A DNA stretch of 7,029 bases, from NCBI GenBank assembly GCA_050696075.1, contig JBOGUF010000073.1, forward strand, positions 1-7,029. The letters are read 5' to 3'. Position 1 is the first letter of the stretch. Each line of letters starts with the position of its first letter. The notes beneath the pieces are model-generated. The model was not told the DNA's origin and did not search any database. It worked only from the letters and a program-made list of their open reading frames with translations. The DNA comes from JBOGUF01 sp050696075. Lineage in GTDB: Bacteria; Chloroflexota; Chloroflexia; Thermomicrobiales; UBA6265. Shown here piece by piece: positions 1-5,988 of the stretch. Made by a program: the position numbers and the translations under genes.

Positions 1-750
1 GGCGACGACGAAGTGGCCTTGGTGTTGCTTGGCGGCCGCTGCCAAGTCGAGACGGATAGGAACTCGTGGTCGCTTGGCGAGCGCCGGTCAGTCTTTGATG
101 GACAGCCATGGGCGCTGTACCTGCCGGTCGGTTCCGCGTTCGAGGTCACGGCCGAGACCGAGGTCGAGATCGCGCTCTGCGGCGCGCGCGCGGACGAGCG
201 GTTCCCACCGCGATTGATCCGTCCGGACGACGTTCAGGTCGAGATCAGGGGCGCGGGCAACGCCTGCCGCCAGATCAACCACATCATCAAGCCGGACTTC
301 TCGGCCCATCGCCTGCTGATCGTCGAGGTCTTCACCCCCAGCGGCAACTGGTCCAGCTACCCTCCGCACAAACACGATGTCAGCAATCTGCCAATCGAAG
401 CCGACCTCGAAGAAATCTACTACTACCGGATCGATCCAGCCGACGGCTTTGGTCTGCAGCGTCTCTACACGGCTGACCGCTCGACCGACCGGGCATACGT
501 CATCCACGACGGCGATCTCCTGCTGGTGCCCGAGGGGTATCATGCCTTCGCCGTTGCCCAGGGACATACCGGGTACTACCTCAACGTCCTCGCCGGCAAC
601 GAAGCGATGCGCACGATGCAGCCGTCCGACGATCCGCGCTACACCTGGATTCGCGAAACCTGGACACCAGAGATGGTGAACGGGCTCGCTTCGTGGCGCG
701 ACGTTGAAACTCGGATCAACCGTGGCGCCGGCCGTAAGACGGTCGAGTAG
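1..750 (+). CDS. iolB: 5-deoxy-glucuronate isomerase IolB, 5' end missing
   Basis: IolB converts 5-deoxy-D-glucuronate to 2-deoxy-5-keto-D-gluconate in cytoplasmic myo-inositol catabolism. The frame is open to the first base of the window (G-D-D-E then VALVLLGGRC), so the start lies upstream. The family is usually about 270 residues; 249 are visible, so roughly 20-30 are missing. The GTG at 13 is internal. The cupin metal site typical of the KduI/IolB family is visible: H-K-H at 367-375 inside SSYPPHKHD, the glutamates of LEEIYYYR at 409-414, and a later His at 541 in EGYHAFAV. The segments PADGFGLQRLYT and YYLNVLAG are also characteristic of IolB. The gene ends in TAG 45 bases before iolD on the same strand, so the two are probably cotranscribed. 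The promoter is outside the window. Confidence 0.95.
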   Translation, partial: GDDEVALVLLGGRCQVETDRNSWSLGERRSVFDGQPWALYLPVGSAFEVTAETEVEIALCGARADERFPPRLIRPDDVQVEIRGAGNACRQINHIIKPDFSAHRLLIVEVFTPSGNWSSYPPHKHDVSNLPIEADLEEIYYYRIDPADGFGLQRLYTADRSTDRAYVIHDGDLLLVPEGYHAFAVAQGHTGYYLNVLAGNEAMRTMQPSDDPRYTWIRETWTPEMVNGLASWRDVETRINRGAGRKTVE

Positions 751-780
751 TTCACGTCCGTTCGCGTGAACACCGACAAC

Positions 781-787
781 GGGGAGG
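781..787 (+). promoter_or_regulatory. Shine-Dalgarno that sets the iolD start
   Basis: GGGGAGG lies 8 bases before the TTG at 796. The in-frame GTG at 766 lies upstream of this site and has no purine-rich site of its own, and the ATG at 811 is too far downstream. The site therefore selects TTG 796. Confidence 0.8.
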
Positions 788-795
788 ATTCTGCC

Positions 796-2667
796 TTGAA
801 GACCATCCGCATGACCACGGCTCAGGCCATCGTCCGCTTCCTCGGGCAGCAGTGCACTTCGCGCGACGGACAGGAACAGCGCCTCATCGCCGGCATGTTC
901 GGCATCTTCGGGCATGGCAACGTAACCGGCATGGGGCAGGCGCTTGAGGAAGTCGGTCAAGACATGCGGTATTACCAACCCCGCAACGAGCAAGCGATGG
1001 TCCACACCGCCGTCGCCTTCGCCAAGATGAAGAACCGCCTCCAAACCCTCGCCTGCACGACTTCAATCGGCCCCGGCGCGACCAACATGCTCACAGGAGC
1101 GGCCGTCGCGACCGTCAACCGCTTGCCGGTCCTGCTCTTGCCGGGCGACATATTCGCCAGCCGCCTACCGAACCCTGTCTTGCAGCAACTCGAGCATCCG
1201 TGGAGTCAGGACGTCAGCGTCAACGACGCGTTCCGTCCCGTCTCGAAATTCTGGGACCGCATCAACCGGCCCGAGCAAATCCTTGCCAGCCTGCCCGAGG
1301 CGATGCGGGTGATGACCGATCAGGCGGAAACGGGCGCGGTGACGATGGCGCTGCCACAGGACGTGCAGCCGGAAGCCTACGACTACCCGGCATCGTTCTT
1401 CGAAAAGCGCGTCTATCGCATCGCCCGCCCACTTCCGCCTGACAGCGAGCTGTCGCACGCGGCCGAACTGGTACGGTCCGCGAAGCGGCCCATCATCGTC
1501 GCCGGGGGCGGCGCCATCTATTCCGACGCGGTATCGGCGATTGCTCAGTTGGCGGAGGCTGCCGGCATCCCTGTCGTCGAGACACAAGCAGGCAAGGGTG
1601 TCCTCCCCTGGAACCACCCGTGGAATGCCGGCCCCGTGGGCACCACCGGCGGCATCGCCGCGAACCGTCTCGCCGCCCAAGCTGACCTGGTGCTCGCGGT
1701 CGGCACCCGCCTCTCGGACTTCACCTCAGCGTCACACAGCGCGTTTCAACACCCAGCCGTGCAATTCATTGGCCTGAACATCCAGCCGATGGATGCGTAC
1801 AAGTTTGGCGCGCATCCCGTGATCGGCGACGCGCGGGCTGGCATCCGCGGCTTGTACGAGCGTTTGCAGGCCGCGGGCTATACAACCAGCGACGAGTATG
1901 CCCACGAGATCCGTTCGCTCAAGGAGGAGTGGGACACCACCGTCGAACAGATCGTCGCGGTCGAAGACCCCAATGAATTGTCCCAAGCCAACGTCATCGG
2001 CATCGTCAACGAGGCCAGCGAAGCGCGGGACGTCGTCGTTTGCGCTGCCGGCGGCATGCCCGGCGACTTACACAAGCTGTGGCGCACCCTCGATCCGAAG
2101 GGATACCACCTGGAATACGGCTACTCGTGCATGGGGTACGAGATCGCGGGCGGCCTGGGAGTTAAAATGGCCGACCCGAGCCGGGAAGTCTTCATCCTCG
2201 TCGGCGACGGCAGCTACCTCATGCTGCACACCGAGATCGTCACCTCGCTGCAAGAGGGATACAAGCTGACGATCGTCCTCGTCGACAACAGTGGCTTCCA
2301 GTGCATCCGCAATCTTCAGATGTCGGCCGGATCTCCCGCCTTCGGCAACGAGCTGCGACTTCGCAATGAAGAATCGGGGCGCCTAGACGGCGGATACATG
2401 CCCATCGACTTCGCCCAGAATGCCGAAAGCCTTGGCGCCAGGGCCTATCGTGCATCAAACGAGTCGGACTTGCGACGGGCCCTGGCCGCGGCTAAGGCCG
2501 AATCGCGTACGGTGCTCATCCATGTGCCGGTAAAGAAACACGCAATGGTGCCTGGATTCGAAAGCTGGTGGGATGTTCCAGTTGCCGAGGTGAGCGACGA
2601 GCCATCCGTCCAAGAAGCACTTGCCACCTATCAAGAGGCACGCAAACGGCAACGCTACTTCCACTGA
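796..2667 (+). CDS. iolD: 3D-(3,5/4)-trihydroxycyclohexane-1,2-dione hydrolase IolD
   Basis: IolD is a thiamine-diphosphate enzyme of the acetolactate-synthase fold. It hydrolyses the ring C-C bond of 3D-trihydroxycyclohexane-1,2-dione to give 5-deoxy-glucuronate, the substrate of IolB encoded just upstream. From the TTG at 796 the protein has 623 residues, close to the usual length of about 630-640, and begins MKTIRMTTAQAIVRFL, as the family does. The N-terminal pyrimidine-binding domain carries the likely catalytic Glu65 in RNEQAMVH, followed by TSIGPGATNM. The central domain has RPIIVAGGGA. The C-terminal domain has the diphosphate/Mg motif GDGS at 470-473 and Asn498 in VDNSG, at the expected spacing. 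An in-frame GTG at 766 would add 10 residues but lacks a ribosome site. The ORF is intact. A related ThDP enzyme is possible on fold alone, but pairing with iolB makes IolD nearly certain. Confidence 0.95.
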   Translation: MKTIRMTTAQAIVRFLGQQCTSRDGQEQRLIAGMFGIFGHGNVTGMGQALEEVGQDMRYYQPRNEQAMVHTAVAFAKMKNRLQTLACTTSIGPGATNMLTGAAVATVNRLPVLLLPGDIFASRLPNPVLQQLEHPWSQDVSVNDAFRPVSKFWDRINRPEQILASLPEAMRVMTDQAETGAVTMALPQDVQPEAYDYPASFFEKRVYRIARPLPPDSELSHAAELVRSAKRPIIVAGGGAIYSDAVSAIAQLAEAAGIPVVETQAGKGVLPWNHPWNAGPVGTTGGIAANRLAAQADLVLAVGTRLSDFTSASHSAFQHPAVQFIGLNIQPMDAYKFGAHPVIGDARAGIRGLYERLQAAGYTTSDEYAHEIRSLKEEWDTTVEQIVAVEDPNELSQANVIGIVNEASEARDVVVCAAGGMPGDLHKLWRTLDPKGYHLEYGYSCMGYEIAGGLGVKMADPSREVFILVGDGSYLMLHTEIVTSLQEGYKLTIVLVDNSGFQCIRNLQMSAGSPAFGNELRLRNEESGRLDGGYMPIDFAQNAESLGARAYRASNESDLRRALAAAKAESRTVLIHVPVKKHAMVPGFESWWDVPVAEVSDEPSVQEALATYQEARKRQRYFH

Positions 2668-2683
2668 GCCGGCACATTGCCAC

Positions 2684-2735
2684 CGCGAAAAACAAGGACA
2701 CCGGGCAGGAGTGGTAGCGACCGCCCCCGCCCGGT
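2684..2735 (-). terminator. Intrinsic terminator of the ribosomal operon after rplL
   Basis: A 16-position hairpin spans 2700-2735 with a 4-base loop at 2716-2719. The outer seven pairs (ACCGGGC / GCCCGGT) are perfect. Two A/C oppositions on the + strand (2707/2728 and 2710/2725) become G-U pairs in - strand RNA, so the stem is better paired there; one position (2712/2723) goes the other way. In the - direction the stem is followed after four bases by TTGTTTTT (2688-2695), while the + direction has no T tract. It therefore mainly terminates rplL transcription, 30 bases past the rplL stop, and may also impede iolD read-through. Confidence 0.75.
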
Positions 2736-2764
2736 ATCGGCAACGTGAACTGACGTCCGATGGC

Positions 2765-3145
2765 CTACTTGATGTCGGCCTTCGCGCCGGCCCCTTCTAA
2801 CTTCGCCTTGGCCGCCTGCGCCTCCTCCTTGGAGACCGCTTCTTTGACCGGCTTCGGCGCGGAGTCGACCAAGTCCTTCGCCTCCTTCAGGCCAAGGCTA
2901 GTGAGTTCGCGGACCGCCTTGATGACCTGAATCTTGTTGGCGCCGATTTCGGTCAGGATGACGTCGAACTCGGTCTGCTCTTCCTCAACCGCCGCCGCTC
3001 CGGTATCGCCAGCGGCCGCTACGGCGCCAACCGCCACCGGCGCGGCCGCCGACACGCCCCAGCGATCCTCGAGCGACTTGACGAGCTGGTTGAGTTCGAG
3101 GACGGTCATCTTCTCCAATTGCTCGATAAGCTGTTCCTGATCCAC
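2765..3145 (-). CDS. rplL: 50S ribosomal protein L7/L12
   Basis: L12 forms the multimeric stalk of the 50S subunit that recruits and activates translational GTPases. The 126-residue protein has the standard three parts: an N-terminal dimerisation/L10-binding helix region (about 1-30), an Ala/Gly/Val-rich hinge (about 32-56), and the globular domain (57-126) with KIQVIKAVRE, LGLKEAKDLVD and PKPVKEAV. The start is GTG at 3145: AGGGAG (3152-3157) lies 6 bases upstream, and VDQEQLIEQLEKM matches the family's N terminus. The frame stays open to 3220, but that extension would overlap the rplJ end and is not L12-like. The gene follows rplJ after 61 bases and is the last of the operon; a terminator follows and rpoB does not. 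Confidence 0.97.
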   Translation of the reverse strand: MDQEQLIEQLEKMTVLELNQLVKSLEDRWGVSAAAPVAVGAVAAAGDTGAAAVEEEQTEFDVILTEIGANKIQVIKAVRELTSLGLKEAKDLVDSAPKPVKEAVSKEEAQAAKAKLEGAGAKADIK

Positions 3146-3151
3146 CGTGAA

Positions 3152-3157
3152 CTCCCT
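3152..3157 (-). promoter_or_regulatory. Shine-Dalgarno for rplL, selecting a GTG start
   Basis: On the - strand AGGGAG sits 6 bases before GTG 3145. No ATG in this frame lies at a suitable distance, so the site supports the GTG start. Confidence 0.75.
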
Positions 3158-3206
3158 TTCTCTGCAAACGATGAGCGAAGTGCTAAGCCCGAAGTTGTGC
3201 GAAGCG

Positions 3207-3746
3207 TTAGTCGGCTGCAACCGCTGCGCCGCCGCCGAGCTGGCCGGCGCGCGCGTTCAGCAGGTACGCCATCGACCGGCTCGGACCGCCGAGCACGCCG
3301 ACGGTGCGCGCCATCGGCGACGCCAGCATTCCGACGAGCTTGCCCAGCAGCACCTCGCGCGGCGGCAGCGAAGAAACCTCGTCAACCTGTCCCGACGTGA
3401 TGAACCGCTTATCCATCACTCCGCCGCGAACGGTCAGGATGCGGGACGTCCGCGCAAAATCGGAGATGGCCTTAGCGGCGCCGACGATATCTTCGTACGC
3501 AAGCACAAGCGCGGTCGGACCCTCAAGCGCGGGAACAAGTCCTTCGATCCCGGCATTGCTGGCCGCGATACGCGTCAGCGTATTCTTCGCAACGTGGAAC
3601 TCGGCGCCGAACGGCCGCAATGTGGCGCGCAATCCCTGCAAGTCGCTGACATTCAGACCGCGGTAATCGGCCACGATCGTCAGTTGTGCGCGACTGAGCT
3701 GGTCCGTCAACGTCTCGATAACAGCCGTCTTTCGTGCGGTTGGCAT
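3207..3746 (-). CDS. rplJ: 50S ribosomal protein L10
   Basis: L10 anchors the L12 dimers to 23S rRNA at the base of the stalk. As the L10(L12)n complex it is also the known autoregulator of its own mRNA. The 179-residue product has the family segments TIVADYRGLNVSDLQGLR (23-40), HVAKNTL (51-57), GPTALV (76-81) and LPPREVLLGKLVGML (127-141), then a C-terminal helical part for L12 binding ending in a small Gly/Ala tail. The start is ATG 3746. A TTG two codons upstream (3752) is in frame but only 3 bases from AGGAGG, too close to be used. The 236-base leader upstream contains an L10 leader and an intrinsic terminator, so expression is probably controlled by attenuation. rplL follows after 61 bases. 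Confidence 0.97.
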   Translation of the reverse strand: MPTARKTAVIETLTDQLSRAQLTIVADYRGLNVSDLQGLRATLRPFGAEFHVAKNTLTRIAASNAGIEGLVPALEGPTALVLAYEDIVGAAKAISDFARTSRILTVRGGVMDKRFITSGQVDEVSSLPPREVLLGKLVGMLASPMARTVGVLGGPSRSMAYLLNARAGQLGGGAAVAAD

Positions 3747-3752
3747 ATGCAA

Positions 3753-3762
3753 TCACCTCCTC
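3753..3762 (-). promoter_or_regulatory. Extended Shine-Dalgarno for rplJ
   Basis: The - strand reads GAGGAGGTGAT, an almost complete complement of the 16S rRNA tail, ending 6 bases before ATG 3746. It favours that ATG over the TTG at 3752 and implies strong translation once the leader is read through. Confidence 0.8.
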
Positions 3763-3814
3763 TCTTGATGCCCTGCGATCCCAGCGGGATCAAAATCGCC
3801 ATCTGTTCAACCCC

Positions 3815-3852
3815 AAAAAAACGTGCCCTGGGGCCGGAGAGCCCAGGGCACG
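3815..3852 (-). terminator. Intrinsic terminator (attenuator) in the rplJ leader
   Basis: An 11-base-pair perfect stem, CGTGCCCTGGG at 3822-3832 against 3842-3852, closes a 9-base loop. On the - strand it is followed at once by seven T residues (3815-3821). It lies about 69 bases upstream of the rplJ start and downstream of rplA, so without antitermination it would cut rplJ-rplL off from the upstream genes. There is no T tract on the + side. Confidence 0.9.
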
Positions 3853-3899
3853 AGTGAACGTCGCGGTGGCGACGGGAGTTTCGCTCGAGCACGGGCCTC
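3837..3899 (-). promoter_or_regulatory. Candidate antiterminator competing with the rplJ attenuator
   Basis: In - strand RNA the segment 3899-3884 (GAGGCCCGTGCTCGAG) can pair with 3854-3837, which contains the ascending strand of the terminator. The pairs are GAG/CTC, GCCC/GGGC, GC/GC and CGAG/CTCG, with small internal loops. Between them sits a hairpin: GAA/TTC, then CGTCGC/GCGACG (3869-3874 and 3859-3864) closed by a 4-base loop. That gives about 22 pairs in all. Forming this structure would prevent the 3822-3852 terminator. The pairing is by eye and its stability is not calculated. Confidence 0.55.
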
Positions 3900-3945
3900 G
3901 GTCGGGAATTAAGCGGCGAACCGCACCGACGGTCTTCGGCCAGAG
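3893..3945 (-). ncRNA. L10 leader (L10/L12-binding domain of rplJ mRNA)
   Basis: The - strand contains the conserved L10-leader pattern GGCCGAAGACCGTCGGTGCGG ... TTAATTCCCGACCGAGGCC. Pairing is consistent: an outer stem GGCC (3938-3941) with GGCC (3894-3897); an inner stem GTCGG (3926-3930) with CCGAC (3901-3905); and an apical GCGG-TTCG-CCGC hairpin (3913-3924). In characterised bacteria the L10(L12)n complex binds this element to repress its own synthesis, by translation in E. coli and by transcription attenuation in B. subtilis. Here the terminator just downstream points to attenuation. The recognition is from memory of the family's consensus. Confidence 0.85.
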
Positions 3946-3982
3946 TCATCGCACGTGGGTTGTTTAGTCGACGCCGGTACTG

Positions 3983-4708
3983 CTAAGCAGCGGCCTGCGC
4001 CGCGTTGGCGAGCGTTAATGGCACGTTGAGCGAGATGCCCGGCGCCATCGTGCTCGTCAAACTGAGTGTACGGCAGTAGATACCCTTCGCGCCAGAAGGC
4101 TTCGCGCGCTGGAGCGCGTCGACGAAGGCGTACAAGTTGTCCCGGATTTGCTCTTCGCTGAAGCTCTTGCGGCCGATCACCACGTGGATGATTCCGGTGC
4201 GATCGTTGCGGAACTCCACTCGCCCGCCCTTAAGTTCCCGGAGGACATTCGGTAGGTCCTCTGGATTGCGGACCACCGTGCCTGACCGTGGGTTTGGCAT
4301 CAGGCCACGTCGCCCCAGAATGCGGCCCAGGCCACCGACCTTGCCCATCTGGTCGGCCATCGCCACCGCGGCGTCGAATTCGAGCCATCCGCCCTGGATC
4401 TGCGCGACGAGCTCATCGGTCCCGGCGTAATCAGCGCCGGATTCGAGCGCGATCCGCTCGGCTTCGCCAGCCGCAAAGACCAACACGCGCACCTGCTTGC
4501 CTGTCCCGTGCGGGAGCACGACGTTGGATCGCACCGTCTGGTCGGCTTGGCGCGGGTCGATGCCAAGGCGGGCATGGACTTCAACCGACTCGTCAAAGTT
4601 CGCGAATGAGACGTCCTTCAGCAGCGCGATCGCCTCGTCCGGCTCGTATTGCTTCGTGGAATCGACCTTCTTTGCCGCATCGACGTACTTCTTGCCATGC
4701 TTCGGCAT
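3983..4708 (-). CDS. rplA: 50S ribosomal protein L1
   Basis: L1 binds 23S rRNA at the mobile L1 stalk, which handles the exit of deacylated tRNA; in several bacteria it also represses the rplK-rplA mRNA. The 241-residue product shows the family's N terminus MPKHGKKYVDAAKKVD, LPHGTGKQVRVLVFA (65-79), the signature LGRRGLMPNPRSGTV (131-145), GRVEFRNDRTGIIHVVIG (162-179) and the closing STMAPG (219-224). The last residues form a short Ala-rich tail (ANAAQAAA). The start is ATG 4708, with GGAGGAG (4716-4722) 7 bases upstream; the frame is open further to 4759 but that part does not resemble L1. It lies 60 bases after rplK. The small hairpin GTTGTC/GACAAC (4728-4733, 4740-4745) stands just before the ribosome site. 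Confidence 0.97.
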   Translation of the reverse strand: MPKHGKKYVDAAKKVDSTKQYEPDEAIALLKDVSFANFDESVEVHARLGIDPRQADQTVRSNVVLPHGTGKQVRVLVFAAGEAERIALESGADYAGTDELVAQIQGGWLEFDAAVAMADQMGKVGGLGRILGRRGLMPNPRSGTVVRNPEDLPNVLRELKGGRVEFRNDRTGIIHVVIGRKSFSEEQIRDNLYAFVDALQRAKPSGAKGIYCRTLSLTSTMAPGISLNVPLTLANAAQAAA

Positions 4709-4768
4709 GATGCTTCTCCTCCGTGGTGTTGTCGAGGCGGACAACCGCCCCTCCCACAATCGCGGCGT

Positions 4769-5194
4769 CTAGCCCGCGACCTCGATACCCATACTCCGCG
4801 CGGTCCCCTCGACCTGCTTGATCGCGCCGGCAAGGTCAATCGCGTTGAGATCCTTCATCTTCAGTTCGGCGATCTCGCGCACCTGCTCGGCGGTCACTTT
4901 GCCGACCTTCGTCGTTCGCGGATTGCCGGATCCCTTCTCAATCCCCGCCGCGCGCCGCAGCAAATCGGGAGCCGGCGGCGTCTTGGTGACAAACGTAAAC
5001 GAGCGATCCTCGTAGACCGTGATCACCACCGGGATGATCTGACCGGCCTGCGATGCGGTCCGCTCGTTGTACTCCTTGCAGAAGTTCATGATCGCGACGC
5101 CGTGCTGACCGAGCGCCGGACCGATCGGCGGCGCTGGCGTCGCCTTCCCGGCCGGGATCTGTAGCTTCACGTACGCGCGCACGCGCTTGGCCAA
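4769..5194 (-). CDS. rplK: 50S ribosomal protein L11
   Basis: L11 binds the GTPase-associated region of 23S rRNA with L10/L12 and supports factor binding and RelA-type stringent signalling. The 141-residue length is exactly typical. The N-terminal domain has YVKLQIPAGKATPAPPIGPALGQHG (8-32), including the proline-rich stretch implicated in thiostrepton binding, and MNFCKEYNERT. The C-terminal rRNA-binding domain has TKTPPAPDLLRRAAG, KVGKVT and IAELKMKDLNA (108-118). The start is TTG 5194: AGGAGG (5201-5206) is 6 bases upstream, and translation from it gives the conserved MAKRVRAYVKLQ. A TTG start is unusual for such a heavily made protein. It is separated from nusG by 114 bases holding an inverted repeat that ends a few bases before the ribosome site. 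Confidence 0.97.
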   Translation of the reverse strand: MAKRVRAYVKLQIPAGKATPAPPIGPALGQHGVAIMNFCKEYNERTASQAGQIIPVVITVYEDRSFTFVTKTPPAPDLLRRAAGIEKGSGNPRTTKVGKVTAEQVREIAELKMKDLNAIDLAGAIKQVEGTARSMGIEVAG

Positions 5195-5200
5195 CGAAAA

Positions 5201-5206
5201 CCTCCT
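5201..5206 (-). promoter_or_regulatory. Shine-Dalgarno for rplK, selecting a TTG start
   Basis: AGGAGG on the - strand lies 6 bases before TTG 5194. No ATG or GTG in frame lies nearby with a site of its own, so it fixes the TTG start. Confidence 0.8.
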
Positions 5207-5210
5207 CTAT

Positions 5211-5294
5211 CTAGGCGTTAGGCGCTAGGGATTAGGCGTTAGGAGCATTCCTCTTTGCCATCGGGACCGACTTCCCTAACGCCTAACGCCTTAG
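5211..5294. repeat. Heptamer-based inverted repeat between nusG and rplK
   Basis: The left arm (5212-5246) is a run of five degenerate heptamers of the form TAGGCGT, TAGGCGC, TAGGGAT, TAGGCGT, TAGGAGC. The right arm (5274-5294) carries the same unit inverted. The segment 5213-5230 matches the reverse complement of 5274-5291 at 17 of 18 bases. The exception becomes a G-U pair in - strand RNA, and three more pairs follow past a one-base bulge. An alternative perfect 12-base pairing joins 5232-5243 with 5275-5286. The resulting hairpin would end about 5 bases before the rplK ribosome site and has no T tract, so it is not an ordinary terminator. Confidence 0.8.
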
Positions 5295-5308
5295 CCCCAA
5301 GAGCTCCG

Positions 5309-5908
5309 TTACGATTCGCGCTCCGCCTGTAGGAAATCGAGCTCGACCGGCGTCTCCCGGCCGAAGAACGAAACCAGAACCTTGATCTTCCCCTTTTCAT
5401 TGTTGATCTCGTCGATCTCGCCCCGGAAATCGGCGAACGGGCCGTCGATGATGCGCACCGTGTCGCCGAGCTGGAACGACATCTTGACCTTCGGCGCCTC
5501 GGCGGCCATACCCTTCATGATCGCCTGGACCGCGGTCTCCTCGAGCGGCACCGGCTTGTTGTTGACGTTGACGAACCCGGTCACGCCCGGCGTGTTGCGC
5601 AGCGCATACCACGTCTCATCGTCCATCTGCATCCGTACGAGCACGTAGCCGGGGAAGACCTTGCGTTGGACGGTGTGTCGCTGTCCGCTCCGTATCTCGA
5701 TCTCGTCTTGGGTCGGTACGACGATCTCGTAGACCCGGTCGTGGAGATCAAGTGCATCCAGGCGATTCTCGATCGACTTCTTGACCTTGTTTTCGTAACC
5801 GGAGTACGTGTGGAGGACGTACCACTGACCCTGTTCGGTCACCGGCACGTCACCCTGTTCGACGGCTCGCCGCGCCGCCAGTCGCTCTTTCAGACTTTGG
5901 CGACCCAT
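5309..5908 (-). CDS. nusG: Transcription termination/antitermination factor NusG
   Basis: NusG binds RNA polymerase through its NGN domain and links it to ribosomes or Rho through its KOW domain. The 199-residue protein has a charged N-terminal extension of about 26 residues, then the NGN domain (about 28-135) starting QWYVLHTYSGYENKVKKSIENR, with VFPGYVLVRM (84-93) and NTPGVTGFV (105-113). A linker follows, then the KOW domain (about 146-199) with GDTVRIIDGPFADFRGEI (148-165) and FFGRETPVELDF. The start is ATG 5908, with AGGAGG (5917-5922) 8 bases upstream. It follows secE after 80 bases and precedes rplK, the order found in most bacteria. Nothing in the sequence suggests a specialised NusG paralogue. 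Confidence 0.97.
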   Translation of the reverse strand: MGRQSLKERLAARRAVEQGDVPVTEQGQWYVLHTYSGYENKVKKSIENRLDALDLHDRVYEIVVPTQDEIEIRSGQRHTVQRKVFPGYVLVRMQMDDETWYALRNTPGVTGFVNVNNKPVPLEETAVQAIMKGMAAEAPKVKMSFQLGDTVRIIDGPFADFRGEIDEINNEKGKIKVLVSFFGRETPVELDFLQAERES

Positions 5909-5988
5909 GGCGATTCCCTCCTCGGCCGCGGCGCTTGTCGGGATGGCATCGTTTCGCCCGACCGGCCGGTCATCATCACGAAGCGCGT

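Noticed and set aside
88..1044. 318-codon open frame on the - strand
   Set aside because: It lies antisense across iolB and the start of iolD, both of which have clear family motifs. Its translation shows no recognisable domain and is a high-GC shadow frame.
3147..3857. 236-codon open frame on the + strand
   Set aside because: It runs antisense to rplJ and through the L10 leader terminator; the Arg/Ala-rich translation is typical of a shadow frame.
4649..5164. 171-codon open frame on the + strand
   Set aside because: It is antisense to rplK and the start of rplA, with no recognisable protein features.
5211..5294. Heptamer inverted repeat as an insertion-sequence remnant or CRISPR
   Set aside because: No transposase fragment or target duplication is visible, and the units are contiguous heptamers without spacers.
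5961..5970. ACCGGCCGGT perfect palindrome in the secE-nusG gap
   Set aside because: A single 10-base GC-rich palindrome is likely by chance at this base composition and has no partner or context.
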